Positions 44,281-56,330 of a stretch of 64,000 nucleotides of DNA are shown piece after piece; positions within the stretch are counted from its first letter, which is position 1; each line of letters starts with the position of its first letter. Source of the DNA: Dermacentor variabilis. Taxonomy: Eukaryota; Arthropoda; Arachnida; Ixodida; Ixodidae. The notes beneath the pieces are model-generated. The model ran no database searches. It was given only the letters and a program-made list of their open reading frames with translations, and was not told where the DNA came from. The position numbers were made by a program, and so were the translations under genes. The stretch is taken from assembly GCF_050947875.1 (NCBI RefSeq), contig NC_134573.1, positions 54,300,115 to 54,364,114 of the forward strand, in the 5' to 3' direction.

Positions 44281-45366
44281 CTCAAAGACGTGATATTGTT
44301 ATTCCCCGGTTTATTGCGCGAAGCCGCAGCGTTGTTTTTGTCTGTTTGCGTGCACGATTTTCTCTGCGCCCACGGGCTACATTTACGGCACATGACCGTA
44401 TGGCAAAAGTTGAAAGTCACCGCATAAGAATGGAATTTCGGAATGTGAAGGTCTTAATAAATATTCAGGATTTGCTACGCATTACATGCCAATGTCACCT
44501 TCCCGACAGCTGCTCATGTCCTTCATGGGAAAGTTCAGGTCACTCTATGCCAATACCGGATGTGTCCGGCTACAGTCGCGGACAATTTATAAGTTATATG
44601 GCCACGGCACAGAGTTTGCGGGATTGGTTTTCTCTGGGAAACCACGAGACTTAACATGGATGGAGAGAGCAGGCATCTTTATTGAACCCCTCGCCTGGTA
44701 TCTGACGTAGATGGCAGTGAAATTTATGCCGGCTATAATTTCCTATACCACATGCGTATGCGAGAATATATTTCCTTCTAGGTGTAATATATTCGGTGAC
44801 GACAGCATGTTCCTGATGCAAGAGCAATATATAAAGTTTTGCTTTTTTAATGTCCGCGTCCCCGGCTGTGCAAGTCATTCATTGTCGTTAAGATCGCAAT
44901 CGCCGGTCGGTGACAGCGAGATATGGGCATCATAATACTGGTGACTCATTGTGCTCGACCCCTCAACCGTAACGTTCTTCTTTTTCTTTTTTTTCACGCA
45001 TGATTGGCTTTAGTTTTTCATCGCAAAGAGAAATACGGAGTTAGGTTTTTTAGGGTGTTACTTCGCTAACAGTCTACCAAAAACCTAATCCATCCTATCA
45101 ATAACCTTTCGGCCGTAATCCAAGTTTCATATAACAGTAGGTAAAATGTCACTAAAAATAGCATCACGTCTGTTTCGCTAAGTATTTCCTAAGACGCAGT
45201 GTGTATTTACGTGAAAAGAACATGTTCTTTATGCTTGTAAAAAAAGGAAAGGCTTTCCTTTTGAATTAGCAGATGCTGCGTCATGAATTTAAAATATTTT
45301 TCCTATTTTTGGGTCAATTCGCTGAGAAAAACTTTCAGAACTCGTTCAGTTGAGTACTCGGCTCAT
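44281..45366. other. Unassigned
   Basis: No supported gene or repeat. A run of short overlapping frames at 44346-44935 has no known motif. Confidence 0.3.
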
Positions 45367-45639
45367 TTAGCAAGGAATGCAATTTTTATTGTTAAGTGAC
45401 TCGCCAAACACAAGAAGACGCTGTCCACACCCCATGTCGCAATAAGGAGCTAGCAGGAAAAATTTTCGCCCACCTTTCGCTCTTGCGTCTTCTACGAATT
45501 TAAGAAGATCGATATTTCGCACACCATTGTCAGACAGCTTTAGTGGTAGTCTAGGTGCATCATTTGTGTCAATGCTGCTTAAATGAACTTTCCCTTTCTG
45601 GCGTTCATTTGATGAAAAATAATCAATAAGCTCGAGCAA
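45367..45639 (-). CDS. Hypothetical terminal-exon-like frame
   Basis: A minus-strand frame of about 90 codons has no ATG at its start, so it would need an upstream exon; a CGCCAG acceptor-like site lies near 45597. It encodes a polar sequence with SLDTND-like, LLKFVEDARAKGGRKFFLL and PYCDMGCGQRLLVFGESLN stretches and four cysteines. An AATAAA overlaps the last codons, consistent with a terminal exon. I do not recognise the family. Codon-like composition and the polyadenylation signal are the only support. Confidence 0.25.
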   Translation of the reverse strand: MLELIDYFSSNERQKGKVHLSSIDTNDAPRLPLKLSDNGVRNIDLLKFVEDARAKGGRKFFLLAPYCDMGCGQRLLVFGESLNNKNCIPC

Positions 45640-47489
45640 TTACATTCGAAATAGTAACAAGCTTGACATGTTAGTGTGCCTTAATTTATATGTGAAAATA
45701 AAACGGACACCAACCTGCGTTCCTAATGTCATTTTCCATTGTTCTACAGTCGAACGCAACATAAGGATAAAATATTATATGTACGCAGTCCCGCACACGC
45801 ACAGTTAGCATAGATACTCCATCCAATTAGGTTCGCGCGTTTTCGTGACGCCTGGCGAGTTTGCGGGCTTCGAGCGGCTGTTTTTTCCGTACAGGTATGT
45901 CTGTATGTTCCTGATTTTAGGATGAAGCATAACGTTTTGGAAAATTTTGTATGTGATCCCGGAATCATTGCTCAGCCGAAGTTAACATTTTTAGCTTGAA
46001 ACAACGAGCTCTTATTTTCCCAGTAGCTTAGCATTTACATTTGCAGAGCACATTAAGCTGCGAGCGGACTACAGCTGGCTCGGCCCTCTTTCAGAGTTCA
46101 AGGGCAGGTTCACTATGTTTTTGTTAGTGAAGCTTGAAGTAATTCCTAGGCTGTCAGAAAATTAATTGTTTTGCCATGAAATGAAACATGGGCAATTTTT
46201 TTATTTATTAGCTTTCTTTTGCTTTCACCACTTATCGCAACCATTCCATTTGCAATGCATTAGTGGTGAACTTTTAGGCCCGGCAGATATTATTTTCATT
46301 GCAACTTCTAAAATAACCTAACTACGGACGCGTGAGAAAGCGCTTCTGAGCTTAGCCAAATTAAGGTGCCTTTGGTTGAAACAAGAGCACGAGCAATGAA
46401 CTTTGTCGCAGCAGACGCCGCAACTGGCAACCAAGCGCAGACAAATAAATTTGAAACGCTTTATTCCGAATGCAGACTCCTCATAGTACCGATATTCCGG
46501 GTACAAACCCACGATACCTGACTAAAGGGAAGAAATAAAGTACATGTGTCAGCCCGTTCCACATATTCGTAGTTCGCTGCTATCGTCAGCAGCGGACAAC
46601 GTCCCGCTGGGTAACGTTGAGGTGCTTAACCAATATAAAAGAACCAACTTTCATTGCTATAGAACAACGCATCTAGCTTTCTTTCGGACGTGCTTATCAT
46701 GGAGTTTCTTAGGAATAATTAGTAAAGGGAACCGTGACGCTGCAATCGCTCAGCCACCATGGAAATGGTGGTCAGCACATGGACTGTCTGATGTTATATT
46801 GCGTTTGTGGATTCAGACGTTCTTGCGGCTTTAATTATTACACTTTATCTGGCTTCATTGTCCAAATGTCACAGCAATCTATGTAATTCTAAATGCAGAG
46901 AACTGTGAACAGGCACAATCGCTACTAATAGCGACGATTCAGTTTGCTGCAATGGCCAAATCGTACCGCGCCAAGCGCCTCAACGCACTGGTGTGCCGAC
47001 GAGAAATGATGCACGCACGGACAAGCACGCCCGCGTGTCGATGCATGCGTCCGTGGCAGTGATTTCACTACCGGGTTTCTGTTCTAGTCGTTCTGTCCTC
47101 AAAACCTTCGATCGAACGACTGAATCATGTTCATTCAATCATTTATTAAACGGGACTTTGTTGTATATGACGCGTTAACAAAGTTACCAGAAGGGCAAGT
47201 TAAGGCAAATCCCCGTACTAGTCATCACCCCCGTGCTTGTTAAACCATCCTGCTTGCAGCCCCCTAAGAGCCTAGCGCCAGAGTTTTATCTCTCCAGTAG
47301 TTATTGTACGGAACTATAATCGTGGATATTGCACTTTGCGTCATATGTGGCGCTGCCCTTTCCACCATACCCTTAACCGTACGCGGGAACTAACCGCGAC
47401 TTCATCACGGTCCATTTCGGAACCTCGTGCCACGTCTGCAGAACTTCTGGGCTCAAACACGCTGCATCTAAAATGACAGCGTCTGTGTC
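45640..47489. other. Unassigned
   Basis: No gene, transposon domain or tandem structure recognised. Confidence 0.35.
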
Positions 47490-47870
47490 TTAGACAAGAG
47501 GCCCAGCGTCGGAGAGTAAGCCGATTGCGGGCGCAAGGACTCGTCTTTCACGTCCACGCATTCGACGAGCGACGGTGTTCAGGTGCACACCATCCCATTC
47601 AAATGGTCGAGATGTAACAACTGGGATAAGTGTTACGCCTTTCGGTGAACCCTCTTTGCCAGTGGCCGTTCTAAATCTCATCGCTGGAACAATGCGTGTT
47701 ATCATCCATCGTCTTTCCACATTTGTGCTCCGGGTCAGTGTGTGCGCTGTACTGCATGCCTTTTCCTCTCGAGGGCGGAATTCTACTGCGGTATTGGACC
47801 ACACTGAATGGCCGGACATAATATCACCAATTTCCAATGCGTTGGGACCTGGTGACGACAAATGGTTTAT
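47490..47870 (-). pseudogene. Open frame, possibly a LINE ORF1 esterase-like remnant
   Basis: A 123-codon minus frame ends with SRPFEWDGVHLNTVARRMRG, resembling the DxxH block (DGVHL) of SGNH-type esterase domains found in some LINE ORF1 proteins. The N-terminal catalytic serine block is not visible. It could be chance. The opposite strand also carries a 135-codon frame (47575-47982) with no known domain. Confidence 0.25.
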
Positions 47871-48059
47871 ACATGGGAGACCTTGTGTGAAACGGGATCA
47901 AGGGTCCTTCCTTCCAGCAGCTATGAGGGCCTCGCAATGCTGTCACCATGAGTGCTCCGTAACATGTAAATATGCCCATTGAAGCGAAGCTTGTATTGCC
48001 TCAGTCGTGTCGGCGTCGGTGTGGCTGCACGAAAAAAACTCAAGCCGCGCGAAAATAAA

Positions 48060-48140
48060 ATTACTAGTCAAGCTGTGGACTCGAAACACCGAACTCCAGG
48101 TTTCGTGACCACCACGCTAACCGATTCAGCCACTGTCGGT
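48060..48140 (-). mobile_element. tRNA-derived SINE head
   Basis: On the minus strand, box A TGGCTGAATCGG (48132-48121) and box B GTTTCGAGTCC (48087-48077) are spaced as in tRNA genes, with CACGAAACCTGGAGTTC between. The acceptor arms do not pair, so this is a tRNA-derived SINE, not a functional tRNA. A T run lies immediately outside box A on the plus strand. Confidence 0.5.
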
Positions 48141-48369
48141 TTTTTTTTTCTTTATGGCCCGCCTTGACATTTTACAGTGACAATACGCAAAAGATAAAAC
48201 GTGTCAGCAAGGATCTTGCTGGCAATGCATATAAAGATGTTTTCAATGCTGCAAATTTATCAAGCATGTCAATCCATGTTGGTTGTTCAGGGAGTGCCCT
48301 ATGGACATCTCTGAATCATACTACACCCCAAATGAAGTGATGGCGTGTAGGTCGCCAATTGACATCAGC

Positions 48370-49880
48370 ATTGTTGAACTACGTTCTAGCTTTCCACAAA
48401 CTGTGATGGCCCAGTAGCATTACAGCGTTATACGGAAAATTTTCTGTTTCTATCGGTAAGAATCTTATTCCATGTGGATCTAAATGTAACTGTTTCTTTA
48501 CCGTCATTTTTAGCGTATCCCAGAAAAATATCGGATCCCAGAAATCTAGAAATCCATGCTCAATCGTTTCAGGTTTCTTGCGTAAGAAGCAGTCAATGGA
48601 CAACGGGAGAAAAATACCTTTGTGATTCATCCATGTTTTAACTGATAATGTATTAGTGTGTAGGTTAAAAGAAAACGTTTTTACCGAAGGGTGTACTAGT
48701 ATTCTTTTAAACTTTTTGAGGACATCTACTGGGCTTCAACGGTTTCACACTCGATAAATCGGTATAGGGAGCATTGTGTCGATTGGGTCTTTATACAGTT
48801 TTTGCTGGTAATAATGGCGGATACTGCATGAAAAACCGCACATGCGACATTCTCTACACAAGCACGACTTCTCGTACATAAGCTTTAACGGCCCCGTGCA
48901 TTGCTTCACACGAGCACACAACAAATCCTGGAAAGTGACGACATAAAAGCACTTGCATGACTGTGCGGAGGAATACATAATTCCGATCGCGACGCTACAT
49001 AAAGCGCGACACAACTTGTCGCACAAATAATTGTACCAACCCAAGGCCCCCTTTCTTTAGGAGCAGGAAGAATGTTGCGCGACTGCTTCTTTCCCAAGTC
49101 AATGCCCATATGAAAACGGGGACGACACGATGGATGTTTTGGACGTTGATCCGCGAAGCACACAGCATATTCATGACGTACCATATCTTGAAGGTAAGAA
49201 GTAGGTTACATCCAGTGGCATGCAAGAACATTGACAGCTGTCGCCCTTGCCACACATTAGCCTTTTTCCTTTGCTCTCGCAGCTTGTTCATTCCAATATG
49301 GCTCCGGGTAGCGATAAGAGTCGAGAGGCACGCCTAGATACGTTGTTGCAGTAGTTGACCACCGAAGTCGAGAAAAGTAGTCTGGCGTTTCATCGCATTC
49401 CCCATGCCAGAACCCACAAATCTTGTGCCTGTTTATTTGCGCCCCGGTGCATTTGCAGAAGGTTTCAACTACCGCCGTGGCCTCACAAATATATCTCTAT
49501 TTGAACAGAATATTTCAATATCATCGGCATACGCCAAACTTTTCACATATGTTGACTGTAACCTGGAGTTAGTTATCCCTTCATTATTTGAATGGCCTTG
49601 CACAAAGGCTCAAGGTAGGCTGCGAACAGCACACGCGACAGCTGACATCCTTGCCTGAGAGAAGAGCGCACTTCCAAGCTGTAAGTCAAATCCCCGCTTA
49701 CAATGACCCGAGTTGAGGAGTTCGCATACGCCATCCTGACAGCGTCTGTTGTTACGCTTCCTACGTTGGAATGCTCTAATATGGCAGACTTTAGCGAGGT
49801 CTAGTTGTATCATAGCCCCTCGCTCACCAAATACATCACGCCATTGAGAATTCAGCCGCTGTCGGTTCATCATACGCACC
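48370..49880 (-). pseudogene. LINE RT and C-terminal region, decayed
   Basis: Minus-strand translation in shifting frames: MIQLDLAKVC (motif A remnant, about 49810), LAYADDIEIFCSN (motif C with YADD kept, about 49530), WQGRQLSMFLHATGCNLLL and KIWYVMNMLCASRINVQNIH (49250-49140), VFIWALTWERSSRATFF, LLKKGGLGLVQLFVRQ (about 49060), and finally CFLRKKPETIEHGFLDFWDP and DPHGIRFLPIE (48600-48440). This is the RT-to-tail order of a LINE family distinct from the I-like and L2-like copies. Multiple stops and frameshifts; no RNase H seen. Confidence 0.7.
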
Positions 49881-49882
49881 CT

Positions 49883-50300
49883 TTAAAGCGGGGGTTTATA
49901 TGCATGAAGAAGTAGACGCAGTGCAGGGCGCGAGCCAATCACAGGCGTCTCCTCCCTCCGGAGGAGGAAAAGGGAGTGATCGCGTGTTCGCTCACCTCAG
50001 CGCCCGCCGTTTCCCGCCAGTTCAGGCCCGGCAGTCAGATAGGGAGGCCGCGTTTGGTTCCTTCTGCCGAACGGCAGGCTGCGTTGAAACAACGGGAGCG
50101 GCCCGCGCGTCGTGAGTTCCGCCGAAAAACAGGCAGTATTTGATGAACGCTGCCAGGAACTCACTCGTGCAAGGGCTCGTCGTCGAAGTGCCGACCTCGC
50201 CACGAAAAAGCGCGAAGCCGAGGCATTACGACAACGAAGAGCCGCGGATCCCGAGCTTCGCTTGCACCCCTCTTCACGGTGGTGTAAAGGCGATCAATTT
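49883..50300 (+). pseudogene. Arg/Glu-rich repeat-protein fragment with GC-rich leader
   Basis: Two overlapping plus frames give SAERQAALKQRER and then, one frameshift later, FDERCQELTRARARRRSADL and KKREAEALRQRRAADPELR. The second resembles basic helical repeats (REAEALRRRRAADPELR) seen in many predicted tick proteins of unknown function, some linked to transposons. A CCAAT motif (GAGCCAATCACAGG, about 49932) lies upstream. The frameshift suggests a dead copy. Confidence 0.35.
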
Positions 50301-51233
50301 TTACTTAATAATGCTGTAAAAAACGTTACGAAATATTTCCTGACTCCTCCTTCTCATCACCTCTAACTCCTTATCAGCGAGCAACACCCGGCATGAATTG
50401 ACGAACGATTGCCCAGGTACGCTTAGCTAACTGCCCCTGTAGCGTAGGAGATCTATCCATTTTCGAAACACTCCGACAGCGATGTCAAGCGACCCCTTAG
50501 AGTAACGCCCGAGACTCTCCCTCGAGACTCCTGATATCCACTAATGTCCCGCTTTTATAGCATCTACCAATTTTTACCCTTAGGCTGCCTCAGTGTTCTC
50601 CAAGCAATGAAGTCGTCAATTTTCTGTCAACCTATAGTACAAAAAGTCATACACATTTTGGTTGCCAACCTGCCAGCTCACAGGCTGCATCTGTGTTTAA
50701 TGAAAAGGGCATGCCTCAGCTCTTTAATACAAAAATTGTGTCCCCACATCTGCGGAGCTGCCCAACTAAAAACTTTCATTCTACAGAGGAATGCTAAATG
50801 TGCGTAATTATCCTCTAAGGTGTATTTCTCATGTCTACTCGTCTGTAGCTAGTCGTGTCTTTCACTCCTCGCATAGCCGCAGTGGCCTGTATGATTAATT
50901 AGCAAAACATAGAAGTTCATGAAGACGCATTCTCTTGCATTACTAAAGTCGTGTAGCTACACATGACTCGCTATGTTATTAGCCTATGCCTGAGGAAGTT
51001 CATTTCTAACAACGATGTAATGAAACATTGCTCGCTATGAAAATGTTCTCACTTGCAACACTCCTGCGTTGCACCTGCTTGCCGACTCGCATAATTCGCT
51101 GCAAGTGCTGCGGCTCCCGTTAGAGTTCCGGCAACTTGGCAATGGCAAAGCGGTCTACTTGCAGCGGGGAAATTCTTCACTGCGCCTATGCCCTGCGGTT
51201 GGCGGACACGAGGGGTTTTGTTTCTGTACTTGC
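50301..51233. other. Unassigned; probably intron of the SLC5-like gene
   Basis: No repeat recognised. If the exon ending at 51234 is spliced, this is the beginning of its first intron. No further SLC5-type segment is visible here on the minus strand. Confidence 0.35.
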
Positions 51234-51575
51234 CTCGAATATCGACGTGATGCGCAGCCGGTACAACACAGGCACAAAGACGTGCGTGGCCAACGGAATC
51301 AGCGCCAGAGGCGTCAGGTATCCCCAGGAAAGGTGCCAGCCGTAGGCGTAGTAGTGGGCCGGAAAGCCAACGAGTCCCGTTGAGGAGAAGAGCGATGCCA
51401 CGGAAGACGCGGCCAGAGGCAGCGTCTTCAGCATACGGCTCGCGAGGAACACCTCGCTCGTCGTAGCCGCGCCCCCGGCAACCGTGTTTCTCTTTCGGAA
51501 GGAGAAGTACAGACCAAGGGAGAGGTTGGCCACCAGCAGGAACACGAACAGCGCGCATTCGAAAACTCTGACCAT
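51234..51575 (-). CDS. First coding exon, SLC5-type sodium/solute symporter
   Basis: The product would be a plasma-membrane Na+-coupled carrier of the SLC5/SSF family (the arthropod group related to sodium-coupled monocarboxylate and multivitamin transporters). ATG at 51575 opens 114 codons: helix 1 (FECALFVFLLVANLSLGLYF), a basic loop, LKTLPLAASSVASLFSSTGL and VGFPAHYYAYGW (helix 2 and the conserved SSF loop), then a third helix ending VFVPVLYRLRITSIFE. In family members the next residue is usually the Y of YLELRF, so the exon most likely stops after this E. There the sequence is GAG then GCAAGT: a GC donor at 51233-51232 with otherwise perfect consensus. A GT two bases further on is an alternative but would add residues. 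The upstream frame stays open to 51659 without an ATG. Remaining exons are not identified in the window. Confidence 0.8.
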
Positions 51576-54164
51576 TCTGGGTAACTTTTGAGTCGTGTGT
51601 TTTTCCTCTGTAGTCTCTGCAGTGCTCAATGAGCATTCTCTAGGGGAAAAAAAGAACAAACGGAAACATTAATGCGAAAGTAACGCTATTTTTGGGTACA
51701 TAAATAGAAGCGTTGTACTCCTAACATTATGACCTATAAGACAAAATGAAGTGCGCCCCGTCTTTCACCTGTTGCACTACGAGCCCACACCACGCCACGA
51801 ACTTAATTTAGAACCACGTTGTGCATGGCATCAAAGTGATCTCTTCAATTTCGTATTTCGCTATTCCTACTTTATATTTCGAAAATGTCGAAGGGATGTT
51901 CAATTTAAGTTGTCTCTTTCGCTCTGTTTTCTTTAGAAAACGCGTAAAATTTAGTGACGGACAATTTTTGCCAGGAAAACAGTGCACCAATTTTGAATTC
52001 AACGGAATTAGTTAAAATCTAGTAGCTGTAAAAGCACAATTTTTAGTCAGGCCACCAATGTTTTTAAAAGATTGTTGAAAATAGCAAGACACCGAAATGT
52101 TTAGCATCAAGTTTACACTACACCTATGTACCTGAACAACAAAACAGCTATAAAAATTCTGTAAACGGCATCTATGAACGCGTCTAATGTAAACGCAATT
52201 GTGGAAGTACACCCCGCTCTGGAGTGAGCCGGAATTTGCATAATGCTCGTAAACACATTAACACTCTTACGTGCGCTGTAAATAAGGCCATGAAATTTGT
52301 CCGCATGAAAGTTTCGAATAGTTACAGTTTACAACACTGCCACATCAACATTTAGTGTAGTTTTAAGAATTTGTAACCTGCGAGTTGCCTTTCTTTTGTC
52401 AGAAACCTACCACTTGCGGCGATTTGTGTAAAAAAAAAGTGCACACCTGAAATAAATATTTCTCCGCCTAGATTTGCCGAAATTTAACTTTTTCTCGCGA
52501 ATGACAGCACATTTTTTCAGAGTCAATATGGCTAATGTATCGTAAAGGTATTTCTGCGTTTTACATGCATTTTAACGAGTAAACTGAAGTTGGCCACTAA
52601 ATGAAGTCTCCTCGTAAGGCAGTACAGATATTACCTTTACCAACGAACAGTGTGTGCTGAGCCTCCCGGGCCGTGTTGCCACGCGCGAGTGAAAGCAGTG
52701 CGACGTTTGAGTGCGCTTTCTACACTGAGTGGTGGGTTCGTACGTTTTCTTTTTAATATTTTGTATAATAAAACAGACTTCTGTTATTTGTGCTTTTATT
52801 CCAGGTCATAAAATGTGGCGAACAGCTGAAGTTCGTACGTTTAACCGTAGAAGAACGACAGAGAGAACCAGCCTGCAGCTGCTGAAAAACGTATGCTCGT
52901 GAGTCTTCGTACGGGCTCAGTGCGCTGAACGTTTAACGCAGGTAGTTGATGCGGCTGCGGCGTACTTGGAAACATCGCACACGTTTTATGATGTCCACAT
53001 GAAATTCCTCGAAAAGAGCAAACCAATAACTGTCAAAGTGACATATTCAACAGGTGAAAGTTCCGCAACTGGTTATACTCAGCGGAAAGCCAATCCAAAT
53101 AGGCTATTTGTTTCTCTTTTACCATGATATTTCAGTCTCAGTGGTGACGCTAGAACATTTTTCTTTCCGCTGTTCAACAACACGAAAGCTTCAGCGATCA
53201 CTAATGAACTAATTCGAGTCTGCGGCACGTTTGCTAGACAAATTATTGTAAAAGCTAAGGGTTGGCTGGGCAAGGTGCCAGATTTATCTATTTTTCGGTG
53301 ACATGAAACAGTCTTTCCTCCATGTTTCGAGATACCCATGCTCATAATGGAGGAAAGCTCCATATTATGTGCATGCTCCATAATATGCACATTATAAAAG
53401 GATATGAGCCTCGTGTACTATACAAAAATTACGATCTTCCTTAGAAATATCTCAGAGGACACGGTTAACGTAGGATTTTATTAGGGCAGCACGTGTAAGA
53501 AAAGCGATAAAAAGAAGACAGGCATCTAGACTTGCAGCCCAACTATATTTGCAAGTCGACACACGAGCAACTACTTTCATTATACCGCGTTTGTTTGCGG
53601 CGACTTCATCATATTACTAAAAGCAGCAGATTCAAGTACACACATTTGCTCAACAAGTCTTATAGAAATGGCGGAAATCAGATTTTCCGCAATAACAGCC
53701 CATGCAATTACTGTTTACAAAAACGCAGAGAATTGCCTATTTAATGACCTACTTTATTAGACATAATGTTTTTCCAGAATGAAAGCCTTCCACTACTCAA
53801 AAAATTGCTTTTCACTTCAGTCGTATACAACTTTACAAAAAAGGGGAGGCCCCGCCCAGATGACCGAAGCGCGACGTCCGATTGCCTCCGCGGCTAAAAT
53901 AATCCCGCTCAGAAAATCGTGCTTCTGAAACGCACAATTCTCACTATAAATAAAGGCTTTTTTATTTTGACGACTGATTTAGGAGAGTTCTCATGTGCTA
54001 CAGCACATGCCGAATCGCGACAGAAAAATTACCACGTGCCTTCACCAACGCTGCTCGTCGTCTGCTCTTTAGCTTCATTGCAAGTGACAAAAGTAGAAAG
54101 AGCAGCTCTGCATGGCTTTTGCGCTTGTTTACATGTACACGGCACATTTACTATTCCTGTTCCG
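51576..54164. other. Unassigned; 5' flank of the SLC5-like gene and beyond
   Basis: AT-rich with no recognised TE domain. A CTCCATAATATG/CTCCATATTATG pair of short repeats lies at 53350-53395. No TATA or CpG promoter stands out immediately upstream of the SLC5-like exon. Confidence 0.35.
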
Positions 54165-54480
54165 AACTTCAGATGAAGCAGTTGCTATTGAACGAGTACT
54201 TATATAAAACAATGCATTTATCGCAACCACTACAAACTGAAGATGCTCGGTGTCAGCGAAAGCGCAGTGTTCAAGGTGAGGAGGGAGGTCAAAGCTTCGC
54301 ATATTTTGGGTGGCAAACTGTCGACGCCCTCGCAAAAGCGCCCACGAAATGCGGAGAAAAGAAGACGCAGCATGAAGTATGACACGTTGTGCGCGCCGAG
54401 GTCGTGTGCACGATTTCTTTCGCCGCAACGAGATACTGACGGTCGAGAAGATCACTAACGACTTCTTGAAGCGTATATGG
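54165..54480 (+). pseudogene. HTH-type transposase N-terminus (DDE_3-like), frameshifted
   Basis: In shifting plus frames: LLLNEYLYKTMHLSQPLQTE, MLGVSESAVFKVRREV (a helix-turn-helix-like segment), KRPRNAEKRRRSMKYDTL, then FFRRNE-like and VEKITNDFLK in other frames. This resembles the N-terminus of an arthropod DDE-superfamily transposase with an HTH domain. The catalytic domain is not found downstream. Family-level call only. Confidence 0.35.
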
Positions 54481-54484
54481 TGTT

Positions 54485-54970
54485 ATGTTTGTGCCCTGGG
54501 ATTTGCCTGACAGAAAGCCAGGGCACACTGAAGGCAGCACTTTGAAGGCAGCATTCATCCCCGCTTGGTGCCTGCTTCGGGCACATGACTACATGCGCGG
54601 CTCGGCTTTCCTCGCGGCTGCACGGCGTCCACGACGGAAGCGGCTCCCAGATTACGGACTGCTATTCGACCCCTCCCTATGCCGGCACCAATGCAGCCTT
54701 TGTCCGGCGGCGCCCGCACCACGAACGACTCCCGCTGTGTTTGGGACGGTTCCCAAAGGAGGGCTGTGTTTCGACCCCGTGCCTTGCAGTTGGTTCCCTT
54801 TGTCCTATGCGGGTCATAAAACTTCCCGGCGCACCATTCTCACCGACCGCCAGATCGGCCCGATGCCGCAGCGCGGATCGAGGAAGCACCGGCCACCGAG
54901 GGTGGCGTTAGCACCACGGAGGCTGCCCGGAGCCTCTTTCTCTCGACCTTGTTTCGTTCTTAGGGACTGA
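54485..54970 (+). other. 161-codon open frame, uncertain
   Basis: GC-rich frame from ATG 54485, rich in R and P, with no domain I recognise. An alternative frame (54585-54911) is also open, which suggests composition rather than selection. Probably part of a dispersed repeat. A short hairpin (AGACTAACAGAGCA against TGCTCTGTTGGTCT) follows at 55004-55041. Confidence 0.2.
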
Positions 54971-55404
54971 CTGGGGAATGTGGGGGCTGAGGGGTGTTAC
55001 TATAGACTAACAGAGCACCTTGCAGCTGCTCTGTTGGTCTCTATCCTGATAACGACGACAATATGTAAACAAGGTATAAAGAATTATTCGCCGAGAAAGC
55101 TCTCCTAGGCTCTGAATCTGCGTGAAGTGGGGTCGAGACCTCCTGCTGGCCACACATACGTCGGCACACGCAACAATGAGTTTCCCATCACTGAAGCGGT
55201 GTACTGTGCGTCAAGCACAGCAGCCAAGCATTCTCTCGTGACCTCTCAAATAAATAAGCAGCTCATTTCATGACATATTCCTTTTATTGGAAGCCCAATT
55301 CTGAAAAAGCAACATCCTGCACAGATCGTGCTCAATATAATTATTGGCATGGAAACGTGCTCAAATGCTGCAAAATCTGAATGCAAATAGAGTTACTAAA
55401 CCTG

Positions 55405-56330
55405 AATAACATTATGGGGCCCAAAATGCTCATTCGGGGAGCCACTGTCCAGCTTCACACGAAAAAGCAGTAGTCAACGCGAAATTGACAGCCACTCTTA
55501 GCAGCCTGCCCGCCAAAGAAAATTGTGCTTTGCGTGCAGTTGTGCTGCCCCTACTGTTTTTTTTTCCCAGCCCGTTGAGATGAATAATGCCAATGTCAGA
55601 AGGCCCAAAATACTCTATTCGGCAGCCACCTACGAGCATGACGGACCCGGTGATGAAATAACAGCCGTCGGGGCACGCTTGAAAGGCACCTTTAGCATCT
55701 GCACTTCAAAGCGCAAACATGTCTTAGTCGTTTTAGGTGAAACAGCAGTAGTCAACGCAAAAATTGACCGCCGCTTTTAGCAGTTTTCATGCGAAAGCAC
55801 ATTCATGTGGTCGCATTCTTTATTTTGGTTATAAGGCTCAGGCAAGTAATCCGGATAAGAGAACTATTATCAAACACCATTAGCTTAGTTAGGCCCAAAA
55901 TACTCATTCGGGTAACTATTAATAGCAGTAGTCGACGGCACGCTTGAAAGGCACGATTAGCCGTCTGCACGTCAAAGCACAGTCAAGCCGTCGCCACTAT
56001 TGGTGAAATGTCAGCGATCAACGCGAAAATGACAGCCACTGTTGGCAACTTGCATTCAAAAACACATTCATGTGGTAGCATTGTTTATTTTGGTTACCTG
56101 GCCCAGGCAAGTAATGTGAATAAGAGAACATTTATCAAACATCATTAGCTTAGTGAGGCCCAGAGAACTCATTTGGGTTCTCCGTTTTCAGTCTGCACAC
56201 CGTTTTCAGTCTGCACATCAAATCACAGTTATGCCGCAGCCATTGTCGTATTTGATTATCTGACCGGGTAAGTAACACCAATGTAAGCACAATTATTCCC
56301 CCTGAATAGCTCAGCTAGCATTGTTTGTTC
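55405..56330. repeat. Degenerate tandem repeat, about 184-290 bp spacing
   Basis: GGCCCAAAATACTCATTCGG-like blocks start at 55418, 55602, 55892 and 56157. Between them recur GCAGTAGTCAACGCGAAAAT, GACAGCCACT and CATTCATGTGGTAGCATT. The last two units have a clean 265-bp period (ATTCATGTGG at 55801 and 56066, each followed by a TTTATTTTGGTTA block). Units are diverged by indels. Class unknown. Confidence 0.65.

Noticed and set aside
51049..51636. A 196-codon minus frame overlapping the SLC5-like exon
   Set aside because: Shifted frame of the same exon; the family similarity is entirely in the other frame, and the translation here is Arg/Pro-rich noise.
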